Below the pieces are notes generated by a model. That model was not told where the DNA came from. It saw only the letters and a program-made list of their open reading frames with translations, and did not search any database. 64,000 nt of DNA from Pseudaquidulcibacter saccharophilus. GTDB taxonomy: Bacteria > Pseudomonadota > Alphaproteobacteria > Caulobacterales > Aquidulcibacteraceae. The stretch is from assembly GCF_019455445.1 (NCBI RefSeq), contig NZ_JAHWUS010000002.1:539291-603290 (forward strand). The letters run 5' to 3'. A program made the position numbers and the translations under genes. Of this stretch, positions 45,953 through 54,722 are shown piece after piece (the first letter of the stretch is position 1; every line of letters starts with the position of its first letter).

Positions 45953-46893
45953 TTTGCTTCTTTTCTTATGAATGGTGAAACACCAGGAACAATCATTGTT
46001 CCCGCATCTTTTACTTCTTCACTTGATGGCTTAAGTCTTAGTCCAAGTTGGGCAAAAATAGGCTCACATTCAGGGTCACCTGTAAAACTCATGCACCCAG
46101 CAGCACCATAATCATCCTTTGTTATGTGTGCTTTTACATATAGGGTTTTAAAATCAAACACGACTTTATCTTTTTGTGGATTAAAAGCATCAAGCTTTAC
46201 TTCAACGCGATTTGGGCTTGAACATTTCAAATCCTCATCAGAAGCTGGATTGCCGGCACAATCGGTTGAACCAAGGTGTATGGTCCAAATTTTAATTGTA
46301 TCATTCTTACGCTTTACGCCTTCATCGGGGGCAAGTTCGAATTTGGTAAATTTACGACCTCCTTGCCAATTCCATGCCATTGCAGCGATATTTAAAGGTG
46401 AAGGTGATGTTTCAGTATTGGAATGGTTTAATGAAACCCGCTTTCCGGTTTTGTCTTTACCGCTTACAGGGACGCCAATATCAAAAGCTATCGATTGGAT
46501 ATTTTTTACGGCAGATGTGCCAGTAATACTGGTGTTAGTTTGTGGGTTTCCGTCGCATTTGCCTGTTGCATCCTCAAAATCAAGCAAGGCAACATTCATA
46601 TATTGCCATTCATTTTGTGTGAGGTTCAACGGGTATTCCTTACCCGTTTTATCAATCAGGCGCACATTGGAAATATAAAGTCGTGCATCACGAATTGAGG
46701 TTGGGCTATTATCAGCACCAAGTAAAATATGGTTATCGTGGCATGAAATATCTCTATCACCAGCCTTTAACGCGAAAGATATAGTAATTTGTTTTGCTGC
46801 ATTCGCCTTGGTAGCAGTTTTGGCAAATGCGTTGCCATTAAGCATCAAGGCACCGCAAAAAGCCAATCCAAATAGATAGTTATACGATTTCAT
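45949..46893 (-). CDS. mbnP: MbnP-family copper-binding periplasmic protein
   Basis: 314 residues with signal peptide ending near AFAKTA. It shows the metallo-mystery-pair four-cysteine pattern: Cys in RDISCHDN, TGKCDGN, GSTDCAGN and DLKCSSPN; a further pair lies in AGCMSFTGDPEC. The core motif MAWNWQGGRKF (about 172-182) contains the tryptophan that becomes a kynurenine copper ligand in characterised MbnP. SNVRLIDKTGKEYPL is also typical. AGGGG precedes the ATG. First gene of the leftward metal operon; divergent from the second receptor. Confidence 0.87.
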   Translation of the reverse strand: MKSYNYLFGLAFCGALMLNGNAFAKTATKANAAKQITISFALKAGDRDISCHDNHILLGADNSPTSIRDARLYISNVRLIDKTGKEYPLNLTQNEWQYMNVALLDFEDATGKCDGNPQTNTSITGTSAVKNIQSIAFDIGVPVSGKDKTGKRVSLNHSNTETSPSPLNIAAMAWNWQGGRKFTKFELAPDEGVKRKNDTIKIWTIHLGSTDCAGNPASDEDLKCSSPNRVEVKLDAFNPQKDKVVFDFKTLYVKAHITKDDYGAAGCMSFTGDPECEPIFAQLGLRLKPSSEEVKDAGTMIVPGVSPFIRKEAK

Positions 46894-46946
46894 TACACAC
46901 CCCTAAAATGTAGTAACCCATATAAAATTCGGATTTCACCAAGTCG

Positions 46947-46965
46947 CTTGGACATAATGTCTAAG
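46947..46965. promoter_or_regulatory. 19-bp dyad between divergent metal-uptake genes
   Basis: CTTGGACATAATGTCTAAG: nine-base arms around a central A with one mismatched pair. It lies 53-72 bases from the mbnP start and 69-87 from the receptor start, centrally placed to control both. It does not match a Fur or CueR consensus that I know. Probable operator, regulator unknown. Confidence 0.5.
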
Positions 46966-47033
46966 TGAATAATTTAGCGCTCACTCTATTTCCCGTTCTG
47001 ATTGAACAACCAAATCGTTCAAAAGGGGGTAAT

Positions 47034-49043
47034 ATGTTTAAATCAAAACTTCTAATGTCATCATGCCTAGGCATTTTATTAGTCGCAGGGATTGCACAAA
47101 ATTCGTATGCAGATGATGTAACTTCACAAAATTCAAAATCTGATGAAATCGTAATAGTGACAGCGACTCGTGTGGCAAAACCGCTTGATAAATTGGCGGC
47201 ACCAGTAAGCCTTATTACCGCAAAAGACATCGCCAACCAGCAAGCAGAATCATATGTTGATTTATTACAAAGATTACCTGGTGTGGACTTTTATGGTGGC
47301 CCAAGAGTGCAAGGTGAAATGCCAAACATTCGTGGTGCGACAGGTCGCCAAGTCGTGATTTTGGTTGACGGCGCGCGTCAAAATGCCTCACCATCCTTAT
47401 CTTCACCATTATATCTTGAAGCAAATTTCTTATCACGAACCGAAGTTTTAAAGGGTGCATCTTCTTCACTATATGGTCAAGGTGGCCTCGGCGGGACATT
47501 ATTGTTCACCACCCAAAGCGCTTCTGAACTTTTAAAAGGCGATAGAAATTTTGGCGCGAATTTAAAAGCAATTTATCAATCTGCTAATGAAAAGCAACAA
47601 GCCATCGCCCAAGCCTATGGAACAGTCGGTAATTTTGACATTTTTGGTGGCGTATCAGCAAGCAATTGGGGTGCCGTTACACAAGGTGGTGGAAAGAAAC
47701 TTACACCAGGTGATGGCAATGCCACTGCGGCTTTGGGAAAAGTCATTTGGCATATTAATGATGCCCTGAACCTTCAACTTTCGCATTCATACTATGATAC
47801 AGAGGATTTTCAGCCCAATAACCCGCAAGCAAGTTCAGACTTCCCTTATATGCAAAACAATTGGGCGACCAATAACCAAACTATTCTAAAGTTAAGCAAT
47901 AATAAGGATTTCAAATTCTCATTATACAACACCCGCCTTAAAACCGGTGCTGATGCCCGTCTAACCCTAGCCTCTTCATCAGTTGATACAAAAACCATTG
48001 GTTTTACGGGTGAAAACACATGGGGTCTAAACTTTTTAGGTATGGACCATAAAATCACTATTGGTGGTGATGGATATAAAGATGAATTGGCATCGCTTTC
48101 TGGTGGATTGCCGAATGGCGTGACCCCTGATGGAGAGCAACAATCATTAGGCGCATTCATTAATGATGAAATTACGCTTTTGCCATGGTTGAAATTGATT
48201 CCGTCTGTACGTTATGATGAATTTAAAACATCGGTTAAAAGCGGAATTGCGCCAGATAAAACCGATTCCCAAACTTCGCCACATATAACGGTTTCTGTTT
48301 CGACAAATCCTGATTATTTACTTTATGCTTCATTTGGTCAGGCATTCCGCGCCCCAACCGTATATGAAATGTATCAGTCATATAGCGTTCCAACTGGTTT
48401 TTCAAACTTTAGACCCAATACATCACTTGTGGCGGAAACTTCAGACGATATTGGAATTGGTTTTAAATATAACAAATCAGAAATTGGCTTTGTTAAAAAC
48501 CTTCATGCAGGTATCGATTTATTCCGTGCCGATGTCGATAATTTGATTACGTCGGTTACTGTTGGTACATTTAACAACCCATTCCTTGGAACCCGCCCTA
48601 TTTTGCAATATCAAAACATTGCCAAGGCACGCCGCGAAGGCTTTGAAATTGATACAAATGGCGAAGTTTTGGGAATTAAGGTTGGGCTTGGGTATTCATA
48701 TGTTCGTGTTACCGACCGTTTAAATAATGCCAATCTATTTTCACCACCAGACAAACTTACGCTTTCACTTTCAAAAGACTTTGCAAATGGCGCAAGCCTA
48801 ATTTGGCGTTCAATGATTGTTGATGCACAAAATTATGATTCAACACTTATACGCCGTCGCCCTGCATATGACGTGCATGATATTTTCTTTAGCTATAAAC
48901 CGATTGAAGAAAAAATTCGTGTTGATGTTGGCATTACCAACCTGTTTGACGAAAAATACGCGAGATACAAGCAATCAACCGCATATCCAAATATTTATGA
49001 ACAGGGCCGAAGCTTAAGAATCGCTCTTTCATACGAATATTAA
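47034..49043 (+). CDS. TonB-dependent receptor, haem/copper-receptor-like
   Basis: 669 residues with a signal peptide (about 1-26, NSYADD). A TonB box-like EIVIVTATR (about 36-44) is followed by the plug (LLQRLPGVDFYGGPRVQGEMPNIRGATGRQVVILVDGAR, shortened; LKGASSSLYGQGGLGG) and a beta-barrel with the YASFGQAFRAPTVYEMYQ motif and NLFDEKYARY near the end. This resembles haemoglobin/haem and OprC-type receptors. It faces mbnP across a shared regulatory region, so copper-related uptake is plausible. The ATG at 47034 is chosen because AAGGGGG precedes it. Confidence 0.86.
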   Translation: MFKSKLLMSSCLGILLVAGIAQNSYADDVTSQNSKSDEIVIVTATRVAKPLDKLAAPVSLITAKDIANQQAESYVDLLQRLPGVDFYGGPRVQGEMPNIRGATGRQVVILVDGARQNASPSLSSPLYLEANFLSRTEVLKGASSSLYGQGGLGGTLLFTTQSASELLKGDRNFGANLKAIYQSANEKQQAIAQAYGTVGNFDIFGGVSASNWGAVTQGGGKKLTPGDGNATAALGKVIWHINDALNLQLSHSYYDTEDFQPNNPQASSDFPYMQNNWATNNQTILKLSNNKDFKFSLYNTRLKTGADARLTLASSSVDTKTIGFTGENTWGLNFLGMDHKITIGGDGYKDELASLSGGLPNGVTPDGEQQSLGAFINDEITLLPWLKLIPSVRYDEFKTSVKSGIAPDKTDSQTSPHITVSVSTNPDYLLYASFGQAFRAPTVYEMYQSYSVPTGFSNFRPNTSLVAETSDDIGIGFKYNKSEIGFVKNLHAGIDLFRADVDNLITSVTVGTFNNPFLGTRPILQYQNIAKARREGFEIDTNGEVLGIKVGLGYSYVRVTDRLNNANLFSPPDKLTLSLSKDFANGASLIWRSMIVDAQNYDSTLIRRRPAYDVHDIFFSYKPIEEKIRVDVGITNLFDEKYARYKQSTAYPNIYEQGRSLRIALSYEY

Positions 49044-49050
49044 AAATAAA

Positions 49051-49084
49051 AGCCGGAATTTGCGATGCAGATTCCGGCTTTTTA
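49051..49084. terminator. Rho-independent terminator
   Basis: AGCCGGAAT (49051-49059) and ATTCCGGCT (49071-49079) with an 11-base loop and a T-run, between the receptor gene and the convergent thiG (stop 49103). Confidence 0.88.
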
Positions 49085-49102
49085 AATTATATTGAAGTAA
49101 GG

Positions 49103-49876
49103 TTAAATAAGACCGGCAAGCGGGCTTGATGGATCGGCATAACGTTTTAGCCCCATTCGACCAGCCAAATACGCCTCACGCCCTGCGATAACTGCGTGTT
49201 TCATTGCACTTGCCATTAAAACTGGATTTTTAGCTTCGGCAATTGCAGTATTCATCAAGACACCGTCACAACCCAATTCCATAGCAATAGTAGCATCAGA
49301 TGCCGTACCAACACCCGCATCTACCAAAACCGGAACCCGTGTTTGTTCAACAATAAGGCGGATATTGATGCGGTTTTGAATCCCAAGACCTGAACCAATT
49401 AAACCACCCAAAGGCATAATTGCAGCAGCCCCCGCATCTTCAAGTTTGCGGGCATAAACGGGGTCATCAGAGGCATAAACCATTACATCAAACCCTTCGG
49501 AAACCAAAATTTTGGTAGCTTTTAAGGTTTCTTCCATATCGGGGTAAAGGGTTTTTTGATCTGAAAGCACCTCTAATTTAACAAGTGACCAACCACCAGC
49601 TTCACGGGCAAGGCGCAAGGTTCGCAACGCATCATCGGCAGTAAAACAACCAGCAGTATTAGGCAGGTATGTAAATTCTTTCGGGCTTACAAAATCGGTC
49701 AAAATCGGTTGTGATTTATCGGTAAGATTAACCCGGCGTACGGCAACCGTAACAATCTCTGCACCAGATGCACGTGCCGCGGCGGCATTTTCTTCATAGG
49801 TTTTATATTTACCAGTGCCAATTATCAGGCGTGAATTAAACGTTCTACCTGCAACTGTCCAACTATCATTTTCCAT
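49103..49876 (-). CDS. thiG: Thiazole synthase
   Basis: 257-residue TIM-barrel enzyme that builds the thiazole phosphate of thiamine from deoxyxylulose phosphate, dehydroglycine or iminoglycine, and ThiS thiocarboxylate. Motifs: [12 protein letters not shown] at the start, [51 protein letters not shown] and [33 protein letters not shown] in shortened form. The ATG at 49876 has GAGGG eight bases upstream; the in-frame TTG at 49891 lies at that site. Eleven bases after thiS. Confidence 0.96.
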   Translation of the reverse strand: MENDSWTVAGRTFNSRLIIGTGKYKTYEENAAAARASGAEIVTVAVRRVNLTDKSQPILTDFVSPKEFTYLPNTAGCFTADDALRTLRLAREAGGWSLVKLEVLSDQKTLYPDMEETLKATKILVSEGFDVMVYASDDPVYARKLEDAGAAAIMPLGGLIGSGLGIQNRINIRLIVEQTRVPVLVDAGVGTASDATIAMELGCDGVLMNTAIAEAKNPVLMASAMKHAVIAGREAYLAGRMGLKRYADPSSPLAGLI

Positions 49877-49887
49877 GTTATTTTCCC

Positions 49888-50100
49888 TCAAAACCCGCCG
49901 CCGACAAATTGCACAATTTCAATTTTGTCACCGGATTTAACTATATGATTCACCCATTCAGATTTGGGTATAAGATTCTGATTCAATTCGATTGCGATGG
50001 ATCTTTTTTCAAGTTCAAGAACATCAAGTAATTCATCAAGATTTTTTCCTGATGCAATCTCGTGTTCTTCACCATTTATTACGATTTTTTCTTTACTCAA
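49888..50100 (-). CDS. thiS: Sulfur carrier protein ThiS with one residue after the Gly-Gly tail
   Basis: 70 residues from a TTG start. It is a ubiquitin-fold sulfur carrier: [13 protein letters not shown] at the start and [14 protein letters not shown] at the end. The family normally ends in GG, which is adenylated and thiocarboxylated; here Phe follows GGG. The frame is open to an ATG at 50181, but that would overlap the divergent aroQ 5' end by 13 bases and add an extension not seen in ThiS; the TTG with GGTGA upstream fits better. The start remains uncertain. Confidence 0.8.
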   Translation of the reverse strand: MSKEKIVINGEEHEIASGKNLDELLDVLELEKRSIAIELNQNLIPKSEWVNHIVKSGDKIEIVQFVGGGF

Positions 50101-50168
50101 AACATCACCATTTTTATTCTTATGAAAATAATCTTTAACAGAAGTCGTATTTAAGCTAAAGGACTTAT

Positions 50169-50606
50169 ATGACAAAGCCAATTTATATTATCAACGGACC
50201 GAACCTTAACCTTCTTGGCACGAGAGAGCCTGAAATATATGGTTCAGAGACACTGAAAGATATTGAAAATATTTGCACCCAAACCGCTAATGCAGCAGGT
50301 TATGATGTAAAATTTATGCAATCAAATCATGAAGGTCAAATAATTGATTGGCTTCACGAGGCGCGAACTAATGCAATTGCAATTATATTGAATGCAGGTG
50401 CACTTACACATACTTCGGTTGGGCTATATGATGCGTTAAAAGCCATCGATATCCTTAAGATTGAAGTCCACCTCTCTAACCCCCATGCCCGCGAAGAATT
50501 CCGCCATAAGAGCTTTATCAGCCCCGTTTCCAATGGTGTAATTGCAGGTTTTGGAATTGACTCTTATATCCTTGCTATTAATGGGATAGTTAAAAAATTA
50601 ACGTAG
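50169..50606 (+). CDS. aroQ: 3-dehydroquinate dehydratase type II
   Basis: 145-residue dodecameric enzyme of the shikimate pathway. It opens with IYIINGPNLNLLGTREPEIYG, including the catalytic Tyr of the lid, and has FMQSNHEGQIIDWLH, ILNAGALTHTSVGLYDAL and the His in VHLSNPHAREEFRHKSFISP. First gene of a plus-strand block that continues with accB, accC and aat. Complete and typical. Confidence 0.96.
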   Translation: MTKPIYIINGPNLNLLGTREPEIYGSETLKDIENICTQTANAAGYDVKFMQSNHEGQIIDWLHEARTNAIAIILNAGALTHTSVGLYDALKAIDILKIEVHLSNPHAREEFRHKSFISPVSNGVIAGFGIDSYILAINGIVKKLT

Positions 50607-50663
50607 CGGAAGTTTAAATATTGCTATAACAGCTTATTTAACCCTATTTATCTGGAGATTGTG

Positions 50664-51131
50664 ATGCCGAGCAATAACGGCTTTGATACCAAATTAGTTA
50701 AGGATCTAGCAAAAATCCTTCGTGATAGCGAACTTACCGAAATCGAAATTGACAATGAGGGTACGAAAATTCGCGTAACCCGGAATGTTACCCAAACGGT
50801 TGTTGCCGCTGCACCAGTTGCTGCCGCGCCCGTTGCTGCTGCACCAGTGGCTACTCCTGCTCCTGCTGCTGCTGCTGCCGCAGAAGTTAAAGTAAAAGGT
50901 AATGCTGTTACATCTCCTATGGTTGGAACAATTTATCTTTCACCTGAACCAGGCGCTGCCGTATTTGCAAAAGTTGGTGACACTGTAAAAGAAGGTCAAC
51001 AATTATTCATTATCGAAGCAATGAAAACCATGAACTCAGTTACTGCAACTGCATCTGGTGTCATTAAAGAAATCCTTGTCAGCGACGCACAGCCAGTCGA
51101 ATTTGGCGAAGCATTGTGTATTATTGAATAA
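50664..51131 (+). CDS. accB: Biotin carboxyl carrier protein of acetyl-CoA carboxylase
   Basis: 155 residues. An N-terminal domain (about 1-50, [22 protein letters not shown]) is followed by a flexible Ala/Pro linker made of repeated AAAPV units (about 50-78) and a biotinyl domain (about 80-155) with the biotin lysine in EAMKTMN (about residue 120). Carries CO2 from AccC to the carboxyltransferase. GGAGA precedes the ATG at 50664; a GTG one codon earlier is unlikely. accC follows after ten bases. Confidence 0.96.
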   Translation: MPSNNGFDTKLVKDLAKILRDSELTEIEIDNEGTKIRVTRNVTQTVVAAAPVAAAPVAAAPVATPAPAAAAAAEVKVKGNAVTSPMVGTIYLSPEPGAAVFAKVGDTVKEGQQLFIIEAMKTMNSVTATASGVIKEILVSDAQPVEFGEALCIIE

Positions 51132-51141
51132 GGTGAATAAA

Positions 51142-52494
51142 GTGTTTGAAAAGATATTGATTGCCAACCGTGGCGAAATTGCATTGCGCGTTCACCGTGC
51201 ATGTAAAGAAATGGGCATCTCAACTGTTGCCATCCACTCAACTGCTGATTCTGATGCGATGCACGTACGGCTTGCTGATGAAAGCGTTTGTATTGGTCCG
51301 CCATCAAGTGCGCAATCATATCTTAACATTCCTGCTATTATTTCTGCTTGTGAAATCACTGGCGCGCAGGCGGTTCACCCTGGCTATGGTTTCTTGTCTG
51401 AAAACGCGCGCTTTGCTGAAATCGTTGAAGACCATGGCATGACATTTATTGGCCCTAAACCTGCGCATATTCGCATGATGGGCGATAAAATTACTGCAAA
51501 AGAAGCGGTTGCGCGCGCGGGCATCCCTGTGGTTCCTGGCTCTGATGGCGCAATTACCAGTGATGAAGAAGCGTTTAAAATTGCCGAAAAAATTGGTTAT
51601 CCTGTTTTGGTAAAAGCATCTGCCGGCGGCGGTGGTCGTGGTATGAAGATTGCCTTGAATAAAGAAGAAATGAGCTTTGCTCTTTCTACCGCGCGTTCAG
51701 AGGCTAAGAATGCATTTGGCGATGATACGGTATATCTTGAAAAATATCTTTCTTTGCCGCGCCACATTGAAATTCAAGTCGTTGCCGATTCTCATGGCAA
51801 TGTTGTCCACCTTGGAGAACGTGATTGTTCATTGCAACGTCGCCACCAAAAAGTTTGGGAAGAGGCCCCCTCGCCTGCACTGAACGCATCTGAACGTTTT
51901 GAAATTGGTTCGGTTGTCGTAAAAGCAATCAAGGCATTGGGATATCTTGGCGTTGGAACTATTGAATTCCTTTATGAAGATGGAAAGTTCTATTTCATCG
52001 AAATGAATACCCGCCTTCAGGTTGAACACCCTGTCACCGAGGCGATTACCGGCATTGACTTGGTTCGTGAGCAAATCCGTATTGCCTCTGGTCTTCCACT
52101 ATCATTCACACAAGATGATATTAAATTTAATGGCGTTGCCATTGAATGCCGTATCAACGCCGAAGATCCACAGACGTTTGCGCCTTGCCCAGGAATGATT
52201 ACTGAATTCCATGCACCTGGTGGCCTTGGTGTTCGCCTAGATTCTGCAATCTATGACGGATATAAAATTCCGCCATATTATGATTCACTTATTGGGAAAC
52301 TTATTGTTCATGGCAAAGATCGTTACGATTGCCTTATGCGTCTAAAACGTGCCTTATCTGAAATGGTTATTTCTGGTCCTAAAACCACGACCCCATTGTT
52401 CCTTCGACTTTTGCAAAACAGTGATATTTTAAATGGTGATTATAATATCCACTGGCTTGAAAAATGGCTTGAAGAAGAAAAATCTGGTCAATAA
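51142..52494 (+). CDS. accC: Biotin carboxylase of acetyl-CoA carboxylase
   Basis: 450-residue ATP-grasp enzyme that carboxylates biotin on AccB. It starts [21 protein letters not shown]; further motifs are [37 protein letters not shown] and [17 protein letters not shown] with the catalytic glutamates and arginine. The frame is open from 51058 within accB, but the GTG at 51142 has AAGGTG six bases upstream and gives the standard N-terminus. Operon with accB. Confidence 0.97.
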   Translation: MFEKILIANRGEIALRVHRACKEMGISTVAIHSTADSDAMHVRLADESVCIGPPSSAQSYLNIPAIISACEITGAQAVHPGYGFLSENARFAEIVEDHGMTFIGPKPAHIRMMGDKITAKEAVARAGIPVVPGSDGAITSDEEAFKIAEKIGYPVLVKASAGGGGRGMKIALNKEEMSFALSTARSEAKNAFGDDTVYLEKYLSLPRHIEIQVVADSHGNVVHLGERDCSLQRRHQKVWEEAPSPALNASERFEIGSVVVKAIKALGYLGVGTIEFLYEDGKFYFIEMNTRLQVEHPVTEAITGIDLVREQIRIASGLPLSFTQDDIKFNGVAIECRINAEDPQTFAPCPGMITEFHAPGGLGVRLDSAIYDGYKIPPYYDSLIGKLIVHGKDRYDCLMRLKRALSEMVISGPKTTTPLFLRLLQNSDILNGDYNIHWLEKWLEEEKSGQ

Positions 52495-52517
52495 TAGATA
52501 CTCAATAATTACATAAA

Positions 52518-53249
52518 ATGTTTGGTCCTTTAAATCTGTTGGAACTCTACCAAAATGGGGTTTTCCCAATGGCAGAGAATGCAGACGACCCAAACCTTAT
52601 GATTATTGACCCAGAATTTCGGGGTATAATTCCACTTGATGAATTTCATATTCCACGTAGGCTAAAGCGTGAATTTGCCAAGCACACCTATAATGTTACG
52701 GCAAACCAAGACTTTAAGCGTGTTATAGAAGCGTGCGCTGAAACCAATAATAAGCGCCGCGAAACATGGATTAATGCGCCAATAGTTTCGCTTTATTGCG
52801 CTTTAAATGCGATGGGCAAAGCACATAGTATTGAGGTTTGGGATAAAGAAAAACTCATTGGTGGTTTATATGGCGTAAGTCTTGGCGGAGCCTTTTTTGG
52901 TGAAAGCATGTTTTCGCGCGCAACGAATGCAAGCAAATATGCCCTTATTCACCTTGTAGCCGCCTTAAAGTTTGCCAATTATCAATTATTGGACGCGCAA
53001 TTTTATAATCCACATCTTGAACAATTCGGGCTAATCGAAATTCCAAGGGATTACTTTCAGCAAATGTTGAAAACCGCCTTGGAAATAGAAACTAATTTTC
53101 CAATTAAAAACTTTAAAACTATTGCACCGCAGGGTCTTTTGGTGGCGGAGCAGCAACAATCGCCGGAGATGGCATCTCCTCAGAGGCAGGATCAACATCT
53201 TTTGGAGAATCTGTCGTCACCTTCTTTTTGCTTGTCTTTGCTTCAATAA
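52518..53249 (+). CDS. aat: Leucyl/phenylalanyl-tRNA--protein transferase
   Basis: 243 residues. Transfers Leu or Phe from tRNA to proteins with N-terminal Arg or Lys, marking them for ClpAP. Motifs: NGVFPMAENADDP, TWINAPIVSLYCALNAMGKAHSIEVWD, LIGGLYGVSLGGAFFGESMFSR, ALIHLVAALK and LDAQFYNPHLEQFG. The conserved part ends around residue 200; the final 40 residues are unusual and arise because the frame reads 131 bases into the convergent DUF2155 gene. The core assignment is safe; the tail may have appeared by loss of an earlier stop codon. Confidence 0.94.
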   Translation: MFGPLNLLELYQNGVFPMAENADDPNLMIIDPEFRGIIPLDEFHIPRRLKREFAKHTYNVTANQDFKRVIEACAETNNKRRETWINAPIVSLYCALNAMGKAHSIEVWDKEKLIGGLYGVSLGGAFFGESMFSRATNASKYALIHLVAALKFANYQLLDAQFYNPHLEQFGLIEIPRDYFQQMLKTALEIETNFPIKNFKTIAPQGLLVAEQQQSPEMASPQRQDQHLLENLSSPSFCLSLLQ

Positions 53250-54120
53250 GTGGTGCAGCATTCGCAACAACGGGGTCAACACCACCTTCGCATTGTAGCA
53301 AGAACACATCAAGGAACGGATGGTCAATCGCAGTTACATCTGGGCTTGAGGCAATAATCCAACCTTGTTTGATAAGTTTACGTCCATTGGCTTCACGCAT
53401 TTTTGCACGGTTTCTTTGTGCCAAAACAGCCAATTGCGGGCGCGGAGGTTCACCATTATCAATAACATCCACATAAGCCCAAGATTCACGCGGTTCATCA
53501 GGATTAGAGCGGAAACAATTTTTAAGGTTTATAGTGATTTGATCATAATTAACCGCCTTGCCAACCGCCACGCGAAAACGCATTGATTGGCCAGTTTCAC
53601 GGTTTAATCCAAAGAATAGCGCCGTAGTTCCCTTAATTTCGTCCGCATATTTAGTTGCACCAACCACAGCAGGGTTTTGCGGGAAAAGCAAATTCATCGG
53701 TATTATAGGGATTTTAGGCCCCATAAGTTTTGGCATTTCGCCACTTTGTGCAACATTACCATTTTCACCAAAACGTAATAATGCCGCAGCATCTCTTTCG
53801 GCTTGTGCTTTTAATTTATCGCGCGCAATTTGATCCGGGGTTTTCCAATCACCCTGTCCATCTGTTCTAAGCGCCGGCTGAACATCACTAAGGTCTGGTT
53901 CTTGTATGGTTCCTAATTCTGGGTCAATACCGCCAGAATTATCTTTTTTAACCTGATCTTTTACTGGAATACGTGACAACTCCGGTTCAGATACAGGTCT
54001 GCCGCCATCTGGGCTTTCTTGTGCGGATTGTGCAATTGTCCAACCGACTTTGTATGTTGCCACCAATAAAACGGCAGCAAGCGCAGAAAACCCGATTTTA
54101 GCATATTTGCCGAATTTCAT
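53119..54120 (-). CDS. DUF2155-containing exported protein
   Basis: 333 residues. An N-terminal membrane or signal helix (about 8-30) leads to a disordered acidic and proline-rich stretch. The DUF2155 core (about 140-270) has ALFFGLNRETGQSMRFRVAVGKAVNYDQITI, RESWAYVDVIDNG and KQGWIIASSPDVTAIDHPFLDVFLLQC in shortened form. The family is conserved next to NDUFA12 in alphaproteobacteria; function is unknown. The ATG at 54120 overlaps the NDUFA12-like stop by one base (TAATG) with GGAAG upstream. The 3' end runs 131 bases under the aat end. Confidence 0.87.
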   Translation of the reverse strand: MKFGKYAKIGFSALAAVLLVATYKVGWTIAQSAQESPDGGRPVSEPELSRIPVKDQVKKDNSGGIDPELGTIQEPDLSDVQPALRTDGQGDWKTPDQIARDKLKAQAERDAAALLRFGENGNVAQSGEMPKLMGPKIPIIPMNLLFPQNPAVVGATKYADEIKGTTALFFGLNRETGQSMRFRVAVGKAVNYDQITINLKNCFRSNPDEPRESWAYVDVIDNGEPPRPQLAVLAQRNRAKMREANGRKLIKQGWIIASSPDVTAIDHPFLDVFLLQCEGGVDPVVANAAPLIEAKTSKKKVTTDSPKDVDPASEEMPSPAIVAAPPPKDPAVQ

Positions 54121-54512
54121 TATGGCTTCCATGCCTCATAACCCGGATTTTCAGCTTCCGGCGTTTCAGAGGTAATTTTGGCGATTGAACCTTTTGGATG
54201 GTATGCGAACAAAGTTCCAGTCATATTTGGAACATGTGGCTTTTCCCATTCCTTAATTTTGAATGGCTCTTTTGTTGGTGGTTCATCAAATGTGTGGTGA
54301 AGCCAACCATGCCAATCAGCAGGAACACGCGACGCATCGGCATAACCTTTATACATTACATAGCGACGCTTACGACCGTCAACAGTTGCCTTGCCTTCTT
54401 CAAAATAAGAATTGCCGAAGTCATCTTCACCAACTTTTTTGGCATGACGGCTTATATCAAATAATGCACCAAGCGTTACGCCATTCCACCATGTAAAAAT
54501 TTTCTTTAGCAC
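54120..54512 (-). CDS. NADH:ubiquinone oxidoreductase NDUFA12-type subunit
   Basis: 130-residue homologue of the 17.2-kDa accessory subunit of complex I. Motifs: VGEDDFGNSYFEE, RRYVMYKGYADASRVPADWHGWLHHTFDEPPT (shortened) and KPHVPNMTGTLFAYHP. It sits on the membrane-arm/peripheral-arm junction on the cytoplasmic side. The gene is separate from nuo genes, as is usual in alphaproteobacteria, and is coupled to DUF2155. A good marker for the class. Confidence 0.93.
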   Translation of the reverse strand: MLKKIFTWWNGVTLGALFDISRHAKKVGEDDFGNSYFEEGKATVDGRKRRYVMYKGYADASRVPADWHGWLHHTFDEPPTKEPFKIKEWEKPHVPNMTGTLFAYHPKGSIAKITSETPEAENPGYEAWKP

Positions 54513-54722
54513 TTATTGCCACCCATAAATTAGTCTTTGAAAAAGACGTGATGTGTTAAAACTATAAACATCCCCTCTTTATCAAAGTTTTCCCTTTTAA
54601 CAAATGATTTTCGCAAACTTTGTCGAAAAAACATCACATAAACATAAATCATTATCAGCATAAAAAGAATCAGTTTTAATATTAGATAATTGTCTTAATT
54701 TACCAGTATCTGCGGCATAAAT

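Noticed and set aside
50101..50181. 27-residue N-terminal extension of ThiS
   Set aside because: It would overlap the divergent aroQ start and is not seen in ThiS proteins; a TTG start fits better.
50805..50880. Tandem repeat in accB
   Set aside because: It encodes the Ala/Pro-rich mobile linker normal for biotin carrier proteins.
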